Positions 46,375 to 55,781 of a stretch of DNA of 64,000 nucleotides are shown here, in pieces (position 1 is the stretch's first letter; every line of letters begins with the position of its first letter). The notes beneath the pieces are model-generated. The model was not told the DNA's origin, searched no databases, and saw only the letters and a list, made by a program, of their open reading frames with translations. Source of the DNA: Acetobacter fallax (GTDB lineage: Bacteria; Pseudomonadota; Alphaproteobacteria; Acetobacterales; Acetobacteraceae); assembly GCF_011516735.1 (NCBI RefSeq), contig NZ_WOSX01000001.1, positions 1 through 64,000 on the forward strand, given 5' to 3'. The translations under genes and the position numbers were made by a program.

Positions 46375-49313
46375 TCGGAGGCCGGGGTGCAGGTCAGGCC
46401 GCGTTCAACGACATCGGCACAGCGCAGGCAAAGCGTGGCATAAGCCGTGTTCTGTCCGACTTCGGGCAGGACACGCCAGCAGCGATCGCATTTTGCGCCA
46501 GCCGCCACAGTGACAGTCGGCACGCCGCAGGGCAGGCTGAGAGCGCTCTGAGTCGTCGTTGCCTCTTCGTCCGCCGCCGGCGCCAGGGCGGGAATGATGG
46601 TCAGCCCGGCCTGTGAGACAATGGCCAGTTCGGCCCAGTCCACGCCGGCGATCTGGCCTGCCTTATCCTCGAAGACCGGCAGATCGATGCTGGCCTGCAA
46701 AGAGGACCCGATCTGCCCGGAACGGCGTCCGGCTTCGATCTCGGTGGTGATGATGCGGCGGACGGCACGCAGGGTGGCCCAGCGATCGCCAAGCTCCGGG
46801 TCATTCCATTCCGGGGGCAGTTCGGGGAATGCCTGGAGATGCACGGACGTGTCTGTGCCGAAGCGGGCGGTCCAGGCATCGTCGGCGGTGAAGACGAGAA
46901 CCGGGGCAAGCCACGTCGTCAGGCAGCGATGCAGGACATCGAGCACTGTGCGGGCGGCACGGCGCTTCAGGCTGTCCTTGCCGTCGCAGTAGAGCGTGTC
47001 TTTGCGTACGTCGAAATAGAAGGCGGAGAGATCTGTGGTACAGAACCCGTGCAGAGCCGGATAGACGCCGACCCATTCATGGGTTTCGACGGCGTCCGAG
47101 ATCAGGCTGCCAAACTCGGTCAGACGGTGCAGAACCCATTTTTCAAGTTCCGGCATCTCCTCGTAAGGCACGGCTTCTTCAGGTGTGAAGCCATCCAGAG
47201 CGCCAAGCAGCCAGCGCAGGGTGTTACGCAGGCGGCGATAAAGCTCACCCTGCTGTTTCAGGATCTCCTTACCGATCCGGAGATCTTCATTGGTATCGGA
47301 ATTCATCACCCACAGACGGAGGATATCCGCGCCCAGACTGTCGTTGACGTCCTGCGGGGCAATGACGTTGCCGAGCGATTTGGACATCTTGCGGCCGGCC
47401 TCGTCCAGCACGAAGCCATTGGTGACGAGGGTTTTGTAGGGCGCCACGCCGCGCGTGCCGACACTTTCCAGCAGAGAGGACTGAAACCAGCCTCGATGCT
47501 GGTCGGAGCCTTCGAGATAGAGATCCGCCGGGAAGCGCAGGCCAGGCTGGTTCAGCACGAAGGCATGGGTCGATCCGCTTTCAAACCAGACATCGACGAC
47601 GTCAAAGACCTGTTCGTAATCGGCTGCGTCGTAAGCGTTGCCAAGGAAACGGGCCGGGTCGCTGTCATACCAGGCATCGGCGCTTTCTTCACGAAAGGCG
47701 TCGACGATGCGTTTCATCACTTCGGGATCGCGCAGGACCTCGCCGGTTTCCTTATTCACGAATACGGCGATGGGCACGCCCCAGGCGCGCTGACGCGAGA
47801 TGCACCAGTCCGGACGGCCTTCGACCATGGAAGTCAGCCGGTTACGGGACTGCTCCGGCACGAAGGTGACATCATCAAGCGCCGCAAGAGCCTTGTCGCG
47901 GATATGGTTGTGGTCATCCATGCTGATGAACCACTGCGGCGTTGCGCGATAGATCACCGGCGCACGGGACCGCCAGGAGTGCGGATAGGAATGAACAATG
48001 GAACTGCGGGAGACGAGCCCGGCGGGGGCGTCTCCGCTGGCACTGGCGCGCTCCATGGCCCCGGCGAGGGCATCGCTGACCGGATCGGCGGCCTTGAAGA
48101 CGTGGGTTCCGGCGAAGAGCGGCACGCGGTCCACATAGCGTCCGTCATCGGCGACGAGTTCAGGGACTTCGATCCCGTTAGCGCGTCCGACGGCGAAATC
48201 GTCCTCGCCGTGAGACGGCGCGATGTGGACGAGGCCGGTGCCTGCGTCGGCGGTAACGAATTCGGCGGGCAGCAGAGGCACATCAAAATCATATCCCTGA
48301 CCACGCAGGGGATGGGCTGCCACGGCGCCTTCGAGAGCCGAGCCGGGCATGGTGTAGAGGATGTGGTGGGCCAGAACTCCGCAATCGCGGCAGACGGTTT
48401 CGATCAGGGATTCGGCAAGCAGGATTTTAGCGCCCGGAGCGAGCAGGGCTTCCGGGCTGGTCTCATCGACGCGCACGACGGCGTAGGTGATCTCAGGATT
48501 GAATGCGATGGCGCGGTTGGCCGGGATCGTCCAGGGCGTTGTGGTCCAGATGACGGCGGAGACACCGTCCAGCGCCTGAGCGGAAGTTGGATCTTCAACG
48601 AACGGGAAGGCGACATAGATCGTCGTTGACGTATGGTCGTGGTATTCGATTTCGGCTTCCGCCAGCGCGGTTTTTTCGACCGGGCTCCACATAACCGGGC
48701 GCAGGCCGCGATAAAGGCTGCCGTTGAGCAGGAAGCGACCGATTTCTTCGGCGATGGTGGCTTCCGAACTGTAATCCATTGTCGAATAACGATGCGCCCA
48801 CTCGCCCTGCACACCCAGACGCTGGAATTCGCCCATCTGGACATCGAGCCAGCGAGCAGCCCAGGCGCGACATTCACCGCGGAACTGAAGCACGGGAACA
48901 GAGTCCTTATCGCGCTTCGCCTTGCGGTATTCTTCCTCGACTTTCCATTCGATCGGCAGGCCGTGGCAGTCCCAGCCAGGAACATAACGCACGGCATATC
49001 CGGCCATGCGATGGCTGCGATTGATGACATCCTTAAGGATTTTATTCAGCGCGTGTCCGATATGCAGATGGCCGTTGGCGTAGGGCGGCCCGTCATGGAG
49101 CACGAAAAGAGGCCGGCCTTCGGCTGCGTCTCTGATTTTTCCATCGACATCCAGGGTCTGCCAGCGGGCGAGCAGTTCCGGCTCGCGCTTTGGCAGATTG
49201 CCTCGCATGGGAAAGGAAGTCTTTGGCAGAAAGACCGTGTCGCGATAACCGTCGGCTGCGGCGCTTTCATGCCCGGCGGGGGCACTGGTTTTGCTGTTGT
49301 CCGATCCGGTCAT
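46371..49313 (-). CDS. Isoleucyl-tRNA synthetase
   Basis: A 980-residue class I synthetase. The HIGH motif is in YANGHLHIGHALNKILKD and KMSKS in DEAGRKMSKSLGNVI; the CP1 editing domain lies between, with AVIWTTTPWTIPANRAIAFN. The C-terminal zinc finger has CDRCWRVLPEVG and TLCLRCADVV. ATG at 49313 is preferred over a GTG five codons upstream; neither has a strong ribosome site. First gene of the ileS-lspA-bamF operon. Confidence 0.97.
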   Translation of the reverse strand: MTGSDNSKTSAPAGHESAAADGYRDTVFLPKTSFPMRGNLPKREPELLARWQTLDVDGKIRDAAEGRPLFVLHDGPPYANGHLHIGHALNKILKDVINRSHRMAGYAVRYVPGWDCHGLPIEWKVEEEYRKAKRDKDSVPVLQFRGECRAWAARWLDVQMGEFQRLGVQGEWAHRYSTMDYSSEATIAEEIGRFLLNGSLYRGLRPVMWSPVEKTALAEAEIEYHDHTSTTIYVAFPFVEDPTSAQALDGVSAVIWTTTPWTIPANRAIAFNPEITYAVVRVDETSPEALLAPGAKILLAESLIETVCRDCGVLAHHILYTMPGSALEGAVAAHPLRGQGYDFDVPLLPAEFVTADAGTGLVHIAPSHGEDDFAVGRANGIEVPELVADDGRYVDRVPLFAGTHVFKAADPVSDALAGAMERASASGDAPAGLVSRSSIVHSYPHSWRSRAPVIYRATPQWFISMDDHNHIRDKALAALDDVTFVPEQSRNRLTSMVEGRPDWCISRQRAWGVPIAVFVNKETGEVLRDPEVMKRIVDAFREESADAWYDSDPARFLGNAYDAADYEQVFDVVDVWFESGSTHAFVLNQPGLRFPADLYLEGSDQHRGWFQSSLLESVGTRGVAPYKTLVTNGFVLDEAGRKMSKSLGNVIAPQDVNDSLGADILRLWVMNSDTNEDLRIGKEILKQQGELYRRLRNTLRWLLGALDGFTPEEAVPYEEMPELEKWVLHRLTEFGSLISDAVETHEWVGVYPALHGFCTTDLSAFYFDVRKDTLYCDGKDSLKRRAARTVLDVLHRCLTTWLAPVLVFTADDAWTARFGTDTSVHLQAFPELPPEWNDPELGDRWATLRAVRRIITTEIEAGRRSGQIGSSLQASIDLPVFEDKAGQIAGVDWAELAIVSQAGLTIIPALAPAADEEATTTQSALSLPCGVPTVTVAAGAKCDRCWRVLPEVGQNTAYATLCLRCADVVERGLTCTPASE

Positions 49314-49437
49314 CGTAATCTCGGTCACCCTGTGGGAAAGAATTTCGGGCTGGTGTTATGCGGAGGACCAGGCGCTGAGGTCAAGGCTCGGGGTAGCGGG
49401 ATGGCAGCATTCCGTGTGGCTGGCAGCTTTTAGCTGG

Positions 49438-49998
49438 CTAAAGCCGGTTGCCGTGATGACCTGGAGCGTTTTGTGGCTCAGAGGCTGGCCTCTGCTCGTG
49501 GCGCAGCAGGCCCATAAGTGCGAGATCCCATCTTTCGCTGCCAGCCTTTGCGGCCTGCCGGCGTGTTCCTTCATGGATAAACCCGGCGCGCTCGTATGTA
49601 CGGATCGCAGCTGTGTTCCATGAGTAGACATTGAGTTCGACGCGTTCGATCTCAGGACAGGAAAAGGCGACATCAGGCATTTTTCTGATCAGCGGGAGAG
49701 CGAGACCCTTACCGCGCGCCTCGGGTGCCAGAATGACACGGGCAATACGCGCGACCCCATCGCGTCTGTCGAGACAAAGCTGGATATGCCCGATGACCTG
49801 GCCATTCCGATCGGCGACCATGCGGCATAGCCGGAGCGGAGGGTCGAGACGCTCTTCTTCAGGCATGGTTTCCATCTGGTCTGGCGTGAGCGGATAAGAA
49901 ACGCCGGTGCCGCCCCATTGCACCACGTCTTTTTCCCCGGAGAACCAGCCAGCAAGGGTTGGAAAATACTCGCGGCAGAATGGAATGAGGGTCAGCAT
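49438..49998 (-). CDS. GNAT-family N-acetyltransferase
   Basis: A 186-residue GNAT of the RimJ/RimL-like group. The acetyl-CoA motif is RVILAPEARGKGLALPLIRK and the C-terminal strand ELNVYSWNTAAIRTYERAGF. It would acetylate an amino group of a protein N-terminus or small molecule. A long gap separates it from ileS downstream; it is monocistronic or paired with the PepSY gene upstream (69 bases). Confidence 0.83.
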   Translation of the reverse strand: MLTLIPFCREYFPTLAGWFSGEKDVVQWGGTGVSYPLTPDQMETMPEEERLDPPLRLCRMVADRNGQVIGHIQLCLDRRDGVARIARVILAPEARGKGLALPLIRKMPDVAFSCPEIERVELNVYSWNTAAIRTYERAGFIHEGTRRQAAKAGSERWDLALMGLLRHEQRPASEPQNAPGHHGNRL

Positions 49999-50067
49999 CG
50001 GCCAATACGGAACAGAGGCCTGTCTGAAAAACTAACGCACCCGACGGGCCGATCGAACCTCATGCGT

Positions 50068-51225
50068 TCAGTCAGCCTCTGACAGGCGTTCGGTGAGCGT
50101 AGCGGAGACTCTGGCGCTGCGTCGTGCGCTGTCACGACGGCGCAGACTCCACATGACGAATCCTGAAACCGAAAAAAACACCAGTGCAGCACCCGTGACG
50201 AAGACGACGGCTTTCCAGAGTGGAGCAATGACTGCCGGGGCGGCAAGCTTTGCCTCGTGAAGGGTGTGCAGCCACTGGAAGGTCCACTCGCCAGTGCGCT
50301 GCTGGCCAGGATCACGCGTGATCCGGAGCGAGTCATCATGAGGATTATACTGGACGGTCGCAGGTCGGTTGAGACCATAGGCGGGAAGGGCGACTTCCAG
50401 CGACTGCTGGCGCGGGCTCGCTCCGAGCCTTACGTCCAGCAGGCTGGCATCCGGCATGTGGAAGTGTAACGCCTGAAGGGCTGCATCGAGCCCCTTTTCG
50501 CCGGGAACATTTTCCATCGGGCTGTGGTGCTCCCCGTGACGGGGACCCTGGTCGGGGCGCTGGATACCGAAGAGTGGGCGTGCGAACGGAAAAGCCAGAA
50601 TGCTGCCGCTCAGGGCGAGGAACAGCAGCATGGCAGAGGCCCAGAATCCGATACTGACATGGGCTTCACGCCACAGCCGGAGGCCACGGGCGCGGGACGA
50701 GATTGTCACTGTTCTGCGCCATTTGCCTGATGCCCACAGAGCCGGGTGAGGCCACCAGAGGATAAGCCCGGTGATGGCCATGCCGGAGAGCAGCAAGCCC
50801 ATGACGCCGGTCGCGGTCTGGCCGTAGGGCAGGAGGAACAGGTCGGCGTGCAGATTGTGCAGGAAGCGGAAGAAAGCGGGAAAGACGTGCGTGCGGATCA
50901 CGGACGGCCCGCCCGGGTCCATCAGGACCTCAAACGTCGGGTGTCGTTCACCGGGAGGCCCGAACGTGACGACTGCGCTGTCACCTGCCCAACGGGCAGG
51001 GTCGAAACGCAGGGGGATCATTTCCTGCGGCGCCGCCGTCCGGGCGGCTGCGATCATCGCTTCGACGCCCGTTAGCGTGTTCATGGCTGGCGGACCGGCT
51101 GGTCTGACCTGCGGCCGTCCTGGCATCAGCAGCGGGATCAGGATCAGCAGCGTGCCGGTCAGACCCTGGAGTGCGAATGGAAGCACCAGAATGAGTCCGA
51201 TCCATCGGTGAATTTTGCGCAGCAC
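50068..51225 (-). CDS. PepSY-associated membrane protein (iron-uptake-linked reductase type)
   Basis: A 385-residue inner-membrane protein of the PepSY_TM family, with TM helices at RWIGLILVLPFALQGLTGTL, about residues 135-160, 185-215 and 335-360, and histidines at HRWIG and HNLHADL that resemble haem ligands in related ferric-siderophore reductases. Family members are usually next to TonB-dependent siderophore receptors; none is seen here. A Fur-like palindrome lies 19 bases upstream of the start. Confidence 0.8.
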   Translation of the reverse strand: MLRKIHRWIGLILVLPFALQGLTGTLLILIPLLMPGRPQVRPAGPPAMNTLTGVEAMIAAARTAAPQEMIPLRFDPARWAGDSAVVTFGPPGERHPTFEVLMDPGGPSVIRTHVFPAFFRFLHNLHADLFLLPYGQTATGVMGLLLSGMAITGLILWWPHPALWASGKWRRTVTISSRARGLRLWREAHVSIGFWASAMLLFLALSGSILAFPFARPLFGIQRPDQGPRHGEHHSPMENVPGEKGLDAALQALHFHMPDASLLDVRLGASPRQQSLEVALPAYGLNRPATVQYNPHDDSLRITRDPGQQRTGEWTFQWLHTLHEAKLAAPAVIAPLWKAVVFVTGAALVFFSVSGFVMWSLRRRDSARRSARVSATLTERLSEAD

Positions 51226-51716
51226 GCCGTGGAATCCTGTTGTTGCGAATGGTTCGCATCATTACCGGGATTCATAAAGATGATCAAGTCTCGTTTCGAA
51301 ACTGAAGTGTCGTGGACCTAATAAAAACTTGGCGAAATGTGGCTCGTCGGTAAGGGACGGTTTCAGAAGTTTCTCTGCTGAGCGAGCGTGCTCCGTAAGG
51401 AGTGCCGTGAGCATCGGAGCACCGGTGCTTTGAAAACAAGCGTCAGATCGCCGGCAGCAAAAGTCATAAAACTGTCTCTGAGACAGGATTGCGCTGATTC
51501 TGCCATTGGAAACCGTGCGGTGCTGGTTTTATCATACGGAAAACGGATGAATTTTCGGCAGGTTACAGCCGCACACAACCGGAGAAATGTTCTTTTTCTT
51601 TTTGCTGATCAGGAACTTTTCAACCGCACCACGGTTAATGACATGCGGGAAGATAATGATGCGCCGGCATTATGGCGTTTCTTTCTCCGCTGATATTTTC
51701 TGAAAGGAGTGTCTTT
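51226..51716. other. Intergenic region between PepSY gene and small stress-type protein
   Basis: About 490 bases without a supported gene. The left end holds the Fur-like palindrome. On the plus strand GGAAC (51612-51616) and GGTT (51633-51636), 16 bases apart, resemble an EcfG-type general-stress promoter (GGAAC-N16-CGTT) about 80 bases before the small gene. Confidence 0.45.
51244..51258. promoter_or_regulatory. Fur-like palindrome before the PepSY gene
   Basis: TGCGAA-TGG-TTCGCA is a perfect six-base inverted repeat just upstream of the PepSY gene. Alphaproteobacterial Fur boxes have the similar form TGCrAAT...ATTyGCA. Together with the gene family, iron control is plausible but unverified. 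Confidence 0.45.
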
Positions 51717-51854
51717 ATGAGCGTGAATCAGAACGACAAACCTAAGGACAAGCCAGTCGAAAAGCGCGACAGCGAACTCGATGAGTCGCTAAAAGAAAGC
51801 TTTCCGGCCAGTGACCCGCCATCGCAGGAAGATGTTGTGCGGCCAGATAATTAA
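51717..51854 (+). CDS. Small acidic protein with DESLKESFPASDPPS motif
   Basis: A 45-residue hydrophilic protein, MSVNQNDKPKDK at the start and ELDESLKESFPASDPPS at the end, a motif shared by a widespread family of tiny proteobacterial proteins of unknown function. The ATG follows AAAGGAG at nine bases. It is probably unstructured. A hairpin terminator follows directly, so it is a complete single-gene unit. Confidence 0.8.
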   Translation: MSVNQNDKPKDKPVEKRDSELDESLKESFPASDPPSQEDVVRPDN

Positions 51855-51868
51855 GTCATTCTGCCAGT

Positions 51869-51897
51869 GAACCCGGTGTAAAATCGGGTTCTTCTTT
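51869..51897 (+). terminator. Intrinsic terminator of the small protein gene
   Basis: GAACCCG and CGGGTTC form a stem around a nine-base loop, followed by TTCTTTAT, 15 bases after the stop codon. Confidence 0.7.
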
Positions 51898-51974
51898 ATC
51901 GGCTGAAAGTCTCGCGATAGTGAACTGGCAAACGGGCAGTCATCTGACTTCCCGCCGCACACTTCAGGTCGGAC

Positions 51975-52184
51975 TCAGTCGTCCGTGCCGACCATGACAT
52001 CCGAGGCTTTGATGACCGCATAAGCCTGCCTGCCAGTCTCAAGCTTCAGATCGGCTACGGCCTCGTTGGTGATCGCGGCCATGATGACACTGCCCCCGAT
52101 ATCAATGCTGACATGGGACGTGGTCGCGCCTCTGGTGATGTTTGTGATTGTGCCTCTGATCTGATTGCGGGCGCTAAGTTTCAT
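51975..52184 (-). CDS. Molbindin-type TOBE domain protein (Mop)
   Basis: A 69-residue single TOBE/Mop domain: MKLSARNQIRGTITNITRGA, SHVSIDIGGSVIMAAITNEA and YAVIKASDVMVGTD. Such molbindins assemble as hexamers that store molybdate or oxyanions in the cytosol. Located 31 bases after tlpA on the same strand, so cotranscription is possible. Confidence 0.88.
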   Translation of the reverse strand: MKLSARNQIRGTITNITRGATTSHVSIDIGGSVIMAAITNEAVADLKLETGRQAYAVIKASDVMVGTDD

Positions 52185-52215
52185 TTTATCTCTCGGTTTT
52201 GTGTCGGGATTACTG

Positions 52216-52806
52216 TCATGCCAGCAGGTGCCTTATGCTGGCTTCTGCACCCGGGTCATCCCACCGGACAGGACCGGGGTGCCGCGCGATTTCCTGTGCT
52301 TCGCGGTTGAGAAACAGTGTCAGAGGAAGTGTCGGTTCTTCAAGGGCTGCGGCGGTACCAGCCCGTGTGTCGTAGAATGATGTGAACGTGCTCAGATTCA
52401 GACGGGCCAGAAAGGGCGGAACTTTTTCGGGGCCACGGTGATCGAGGGCAACCGGAATGACGGCGATTCCGTCCTGTCGCAGTTTTGGTGCCAGAGCCGC
52501 GAGGGCAGGGAGTTCGGTAACGCACGGGCCGCACCAGGTTGCCCAGAGGTGAAGGATGGCGGGCTGCCCTCTGAAACTGGCCAGGTCCAGCTCATTCCCG
52601 TTGCTGTCCGCGAATGTGAGCGGGGGCAGAATCTGTGCGGCGTGAGCCAGGATCTGAGCCGGGGAAACAGGACCATCTGTGGCCGTTGCGGCGCGAAGCG
52701 GTTTGCGCGCCATCGGGGCTGCGATTAGGGTGCCCGCCATAATCAGAACGGTGCGCCGACACAGCGATGGGGCTGTCAGTTGGGACCGGATGTCACGTTG
52801 AGGCAT
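52216..52806 (-). CDS. TlpA-like periplasmic thiol-disulfide reductase
   Basis: A 196-residue exported thioredoxin-fold protein. The active site is WCGPC in [20 protein letters not shown], with the cis-proline region [14 protein letters not shown]. The N-terminus has [16 protein letters not shown], a hydrophobic export signal with a twin arginine, so Tat export is possible. ATG at 52806 is three bases from the divergent argH start, so the two 5' regions overlap. Confidence 0.85.
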   Translation of the reverse strand: MPQRDIRSQLTAPSLCRRTVLIMAGTLIAAPMARKPLRAATATDGPVSPAQILAHAAQILPPLTFADSNGNELDLASFRGQPAILHLWATWCGPCVTELPALAALAPKLRQDGIAVIPVALDHRGPEKVPPFLARLNLSTFTSFYDTRAGTAAALEEPTLPLTLFLNREAQEIARHPGPVRWDDPGAEASIRHLLA

Positions 52807-52809
52807 GCG

Positions 52810-54258
52810 ATGAGTTTGGACGAGCAGGGCAAAACAGGCAAGTCGGGCGAGGCGGCTGCCAATGCGCAGTGGGGCGGACGGTTTGCCGGCGGGCCGTCTG
52901 CGATCATGCGTGCGATCAACGTGTCGATTGGGTTCGACAAGGCGATGTGGCGGCAGGACATTGCCGGTTCTCTGGCTCATGCGGCGATGCTGGCAAAGGT
53001 CGGGATCATCAGTGCGGCTGATGAGGCGGCGATCCGTGAGGGTCTGACGGAGATCGGTCGTGAGATTGAAACCGGCACATTTGTTTTCGAGGATGCGCTT
53101 GAAGACATCCATATGAATATTGAGGCTCGTCTGAGTGAGCGTGTGGGTGAAGCAGGCAAGCGGCTGCATACGGCGCGGTCCCGGAATGACCAGGTTGCAA
53201 CCGATTTCCGGCTCTGGGTGAGGGATTCGATCGACGGGCTGTCTGCCCAGGTTTCAGCGCTGATGAGATCTCTGGCGACGCGGGCTCTGGAGTATGCGGA
53301 CACGGCGATGCCGGGGTTCACGCATCTGCAGACGGCTCAGCCGGTGACGTTCGGGCATCACCTTCTTGCTTATGTGGAGATGCTGTCGCGGGATCGCTGG
53401 CGGCTCGCGGATGCGCGGAAGCGTCTCAACGAGTGTCCGCTTGGTTCAGCGGCGCTGGCAGGAACATCGTTCCCGATCGACCGCAAGATGACGGCGGCGA
53501 CGCTGGGTTTTGACCGGCCGACGGCCAATTCTCTGGACGCGGTATCCGACCGGGATTTCGCGCTGGAATATCTTTCGGCGCTGTCGATCATGGCGATGCA
53601 TCTTTCGCGCTTTGCGGAGGAGATCGTGATCTGGTGTTCGGCGCCATTCAGTTTCATCCGGCTTTCGGATGCTTTCACGACCGGTTCTTCGATCATGCCC
53701 CAGAAGCGGAATCCTGATGCTGCGGAGCTGGCGCGCGCTAAAGTGGGTCGTGTGCTGGGATCGTTTGTCGGACTGCTGACGGTGATGAAAGGACTGCCTC
53801 TCGCCTATGCCAAGGACATGCAGGAAGACAAGTTACCTGTGTTTGAGGCGACGGAAGCTATGACGCTGACGCTTGCTGCGTGTGACGGCATGGTGCGCGA
53901 TCTGACGGCGAATGGAGCGCAGATGCGTCGCTTTGCCGGTTCAGGATATTCGACGGCGACAGATCTGGCGGACTGGCTCGTTCGCGTTCTGAAGCTGCCA
54001 TTCCGCACGGCCCATCATGTGACCGGGCGGCTTGTGGCTATGGCTGAAGCAAAAGGTGTGGATCTTGGCGAACTGACTCTGGCGGAAATGCAGCTGGTCG
54101 AACCGGGGATTACGGAAGATGTGTTTTCCGTGCTTTCGGTTGATGCTTCGATTGCCTCCCGTACGAGCGAGGGCGGCACGGCCGGATCGAACGTGCGGCG
54201 GCAGGCGGATATCTGGCTGACGCAACTGAACGGTGAGCAGGCAGGAGACGCGGCATGA
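52810..54258 (+). CDS. Argininosuccinate lyase
   Basis: A 482-residue fumarase-superfamily lyase that splits argininosuccinate to arginine and fumarate. The superfamily signature is [33 protein letters not shown] opens the fold after a short N-terminal tail, and [17 protein letters not shown] and [17 protein letters not shown] are present. ATG at 52810 with GAGG upstream. It overlaps the following lipoprotein gene by four bases. Confidence 0.96.
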   Translation: MSLDEQGKTGKSGEAAANAQWGGRFAGGPSAIMRAINVSIGFDKAMWRQDIAGSLAHAAMLAKVGIISAADEAAIREGLTEIGREIETGTFVFEDALEDIHMNIEARLSERVGEAGKRLHTARSRNDQVATDFRLWVRDSIDGLSAQVSALMRSLATRALEYADTAMPGFTHLQTAQPVTFGHHLLAYVEMLSRDRWRLADARKRLNECPLGSAALAGTSFPIDRKMTAATLGFDRPTANSLDAVSDRDFALEYLSALSIMAMHLSRFAEEIVIWCSAPFSFIRLSDAFTTGSSIMPQKRNPDAAELARAKVGRVLGSFVGLLTVMKGLPLAYAKDMQEDKLPVFEATEAMTLTLAACDGMVRDLTANGAQMRRFAGSGYSTATDLADWLVRVLKLPFRTAHHVTGRLVAMAEAKGVDLGELTLAEMQLVEPGITEDVFSVLSVDASIASRTSEGGTAGSNVRRQADIWLTQLNGEQAGDAA

Positions 54259-54392
54259 AGCGCGTTGTCGTCCTGCTTGTGCTTTGTGCGATGCTGTCGC
54301 CGCTGGCCGCATGCGGGAAGAAAGGATCTCCCTCCGCTCCCGGGCCATCGAATTGGGTTACCTACCCACGCACATATCCCGCTCCGGACTGA
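54255..54392 (+). CDS. Small lipoprotein, LptM/YifL-like
   Basis: A 45-residue prolipoprotein: a signal peptide [20 protein letters not shown] with the lipobox LAAC at Cys20, then [10 protein letters not shown], the pattern of LptM/YifL proteins, which assist LptD assembly in E. coli. Coupled to argH by ATGA overlap, as commonly seen in proteobacteria where lysA then follows; here no lysA follows, and a tandem repeat and terminator come instead. Confidence 0.82.
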   Translation: MKRVVVLLVLCAMLSPLAACGKKGSPSAPGPSNWVTYPRTYPAPD

Positions 54393-54483
54393 GGCTGGCA
54401 TTCCGTGGTCTGGTTGCACGACTCCTGATCAGGACGGGGTGATCAGCGTGTAACGACCAGTCTGTTCCGTAGACATAATGTCA

Positions 54484-54525
54484 TCATGCGTCATGCGTCA
54501 TGCGTCATGCGTCATGCGTCATGCG
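54484..54525. repeat. Tandem repeat of TCATGCG, six copies
   Basis: Six perfect head-to-tail copies of the heptamer TCATGCG occupy 54484-54525, with a partial match (TCA) before. They lie between the lipoprotein stop and its terminator, inside the transcript's 3' untranslated region. Copy number is likely to vary between strains. Confidence 0.95.
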
Positions 54526-54531
54526 GGGCAT

Positions 54532-54572
54532 GAGCCTGCTGTCATTCCGTAACAACGGCAGGCTCGTGTTTT
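54532..54572 (+). terminator. Intrinsic terminator of argH-lptM
   Basis: GAGCCTGC (54532-54539) and GCAGGCTC (54558-54565) form a stem followed by GTGTTTTAT. It is located directly after the heptamer repeat and before the end of the convergent GT2 gene. Confidence 0.7.
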
Positions 54573-54582
54573 ATCTGCCGGA

Positions 54583-55455
54583 TCAGAATGTCCCGATGAA
54601 TCGCTGCGGAAGACGCCAGAGTTCTTCACCGGAAATATGTAAATCCAGTCTGTAGAGATCCTGTTTACGGAACACGGTGCTTTCCGTGACGCGCCCCACC
54701 CAGTGACCGAGCGTGACATCGTCTGTCCCGAGACTTATGTCGTCGCGGCGCGGCAATCCGGACATCCCCCGGAGCATATTGTTCCAGTCCGTGTCGGGCA
54801 TGCGCTGATGTTGTCCCGCTTCCGCGCTTGCCCAGGGCTGTTCACGAGTGCGCGTGAGGCGCGCAAGACCGGATGGCTGATCGGCGTAACGGAGATGGAA
54901 CAGATAGAGGTCATCAAAAGCCGGCGTATCATCGATGCAATGAAAACCGGGAGCCCAGGTGACGGCTCGCCGGATCAGGACCGGCTTGCACATTGCACTG
55001 GAAAACCGGAGCCAGTGGCGCTGTTCGCTGATGGGACGCGCCCAGTCGATAGCCGGCTCCTCATCCTGCTGATGAATGACATCGAAACCGATGGCTGTCC
55101 GGACACCGCCAGGCTCAACCGCTGAAGCATATGCGGAGAGAGAGGGAAAACGCGAGGGATCGGCGACCAGCAGTTCGTCCACATCCACGTGAATGACGGC
55201 GTCATACCAGTTGAGCAGGGAGGCGCAGAATTCCGAAAGAAACCTGGTCCGTCGGGTGTCATCCTGCGGCGAACGGGGGATACGGACGCGATTCACCTCA
55301 CCCAGCGATTCTGTGCTGCCATCCGTACTGCCGTGGTCAATGACATAGCACTGTGCGGCGCCGGCCGCCGCAGCATAATGGCGACACCAGACGGGCAGGA
55401 GTTCGCCTTCATTATAAGCCATTGTAACGACAGCAAGTGAGGGAGTTTCAGGCAT
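54583..55455 (-). CDS. Glycosyltransferase family 2 (Glyco_tranf_2_4-like)
   Basis: A 290-residue GT-A fold protein. It opens SLAVVTMAYNEGELLPVWCR and has CYVIDHGSTDGSTESL; the metal-binding DxD region is AVIHVDVDELLVADPSRFPS. This is the pattern of the GT2 subgroup often listed as Glyco_tranf_2_4. It stands alone, convergent with argH. Sugar and acceptor are unknown; no membrane segment is seen. Confidence 0.83.
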   Translation of the reverse strand: MPETPSLAVVTMAYNEGELLPVWCRHYAAAAGAAQCYVIDHGSTDGSTESLGEVNRVRIPRSPQDDTRRTRFLSEFCASLLNWYDAVIHVDVDELLVADPSRFPSLSAYASAVEPGGVRTAIGFDVIHQQDEEPAIDWARPISEQRHWLRFSSAMCKPVLIRRAVTWAPGFHCIDDTPAFDDLYLFHLRYADQPSGLARLTRTREQPWASAEAGQHQRMPDTDWNNMLRGMSGLPRRDDISLGTDDVTLGHWVGRVTESTVFRKQDLYRLDLHISGEELWRLPQRFIGTF

Positions 55456-55644
55456 GGCACCATCTGCGAGGCATTAACCAGGAGGGGGCTGAATATCGGG
55501 TCATCCGAAGCCCCGGCGTGATCGGGAGACCGTCCACATAGTATTGAAATGGCGAACAGACACGGTCTTCGTCAAGATGCCTGTATTCAGGTCAGACAGA
55601 CACCCTGTGGTCTGTTCATCATTTTTGCAGGAGAAACCGGCAGA

Positions 55645-55719
55645 TGGTAGCGGCGGACGGATTTGAACCGCCGACCAAGGGATTATGATTCCCCTGCTCT
55701 ACCGCTGAGCTACGCCGCC
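55645..55719 (-). tRNA. tRNA-Met (CAT), elongator
   Basis: Read on the minus strand, a 75-base tRNA begins GGCGGCGTAGCTCAGCGGTA, with D arm GCTC...GAGC, anticodon arm GGGGA-ATCATAA-TCCCT, T arm GGCGG-TTCAAAT-CCGTC-type, and an encoded 3' CCA. The acceptor G1-U72 wobble and a normal D arm fit elongator Met and not initiator. An Ile2 (lysidine) identity cannot be fully excluded from sequence alone, but the anticodon loop ATCATAA is that of alphaproteobacterial Met. Confidence 0.93.
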
Positions 55720-55781
55720 ATCGTGCCGGTGGGCGTTGAGGTATCCGCGCCCGGCTTTCAAGTCAAGCCGGGTTCTGATGT

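Noticed and set aside
46839-48629. Open frame of 596 codons on the plus strand
   Set aside because: It is antisense to ileS, which has all class I synthetase motifs. The frame has no ribosome site and no recognisable domain; long antisense frames are common in G+C-rich genes.
54484-54525. Possible CRISPR array
   Set aside because: The heptamer copies are contiguous without spacers and no cas gene is near.
55645-55719. Initiator tRNA-fMet
   Set aside because: The molecule starts GGCGGCG with a G1-U72 wobble and lacks the initiator-type start CGCGGGG and the GGG/CCC anticodon stem of fMet; it fits elongator Met.
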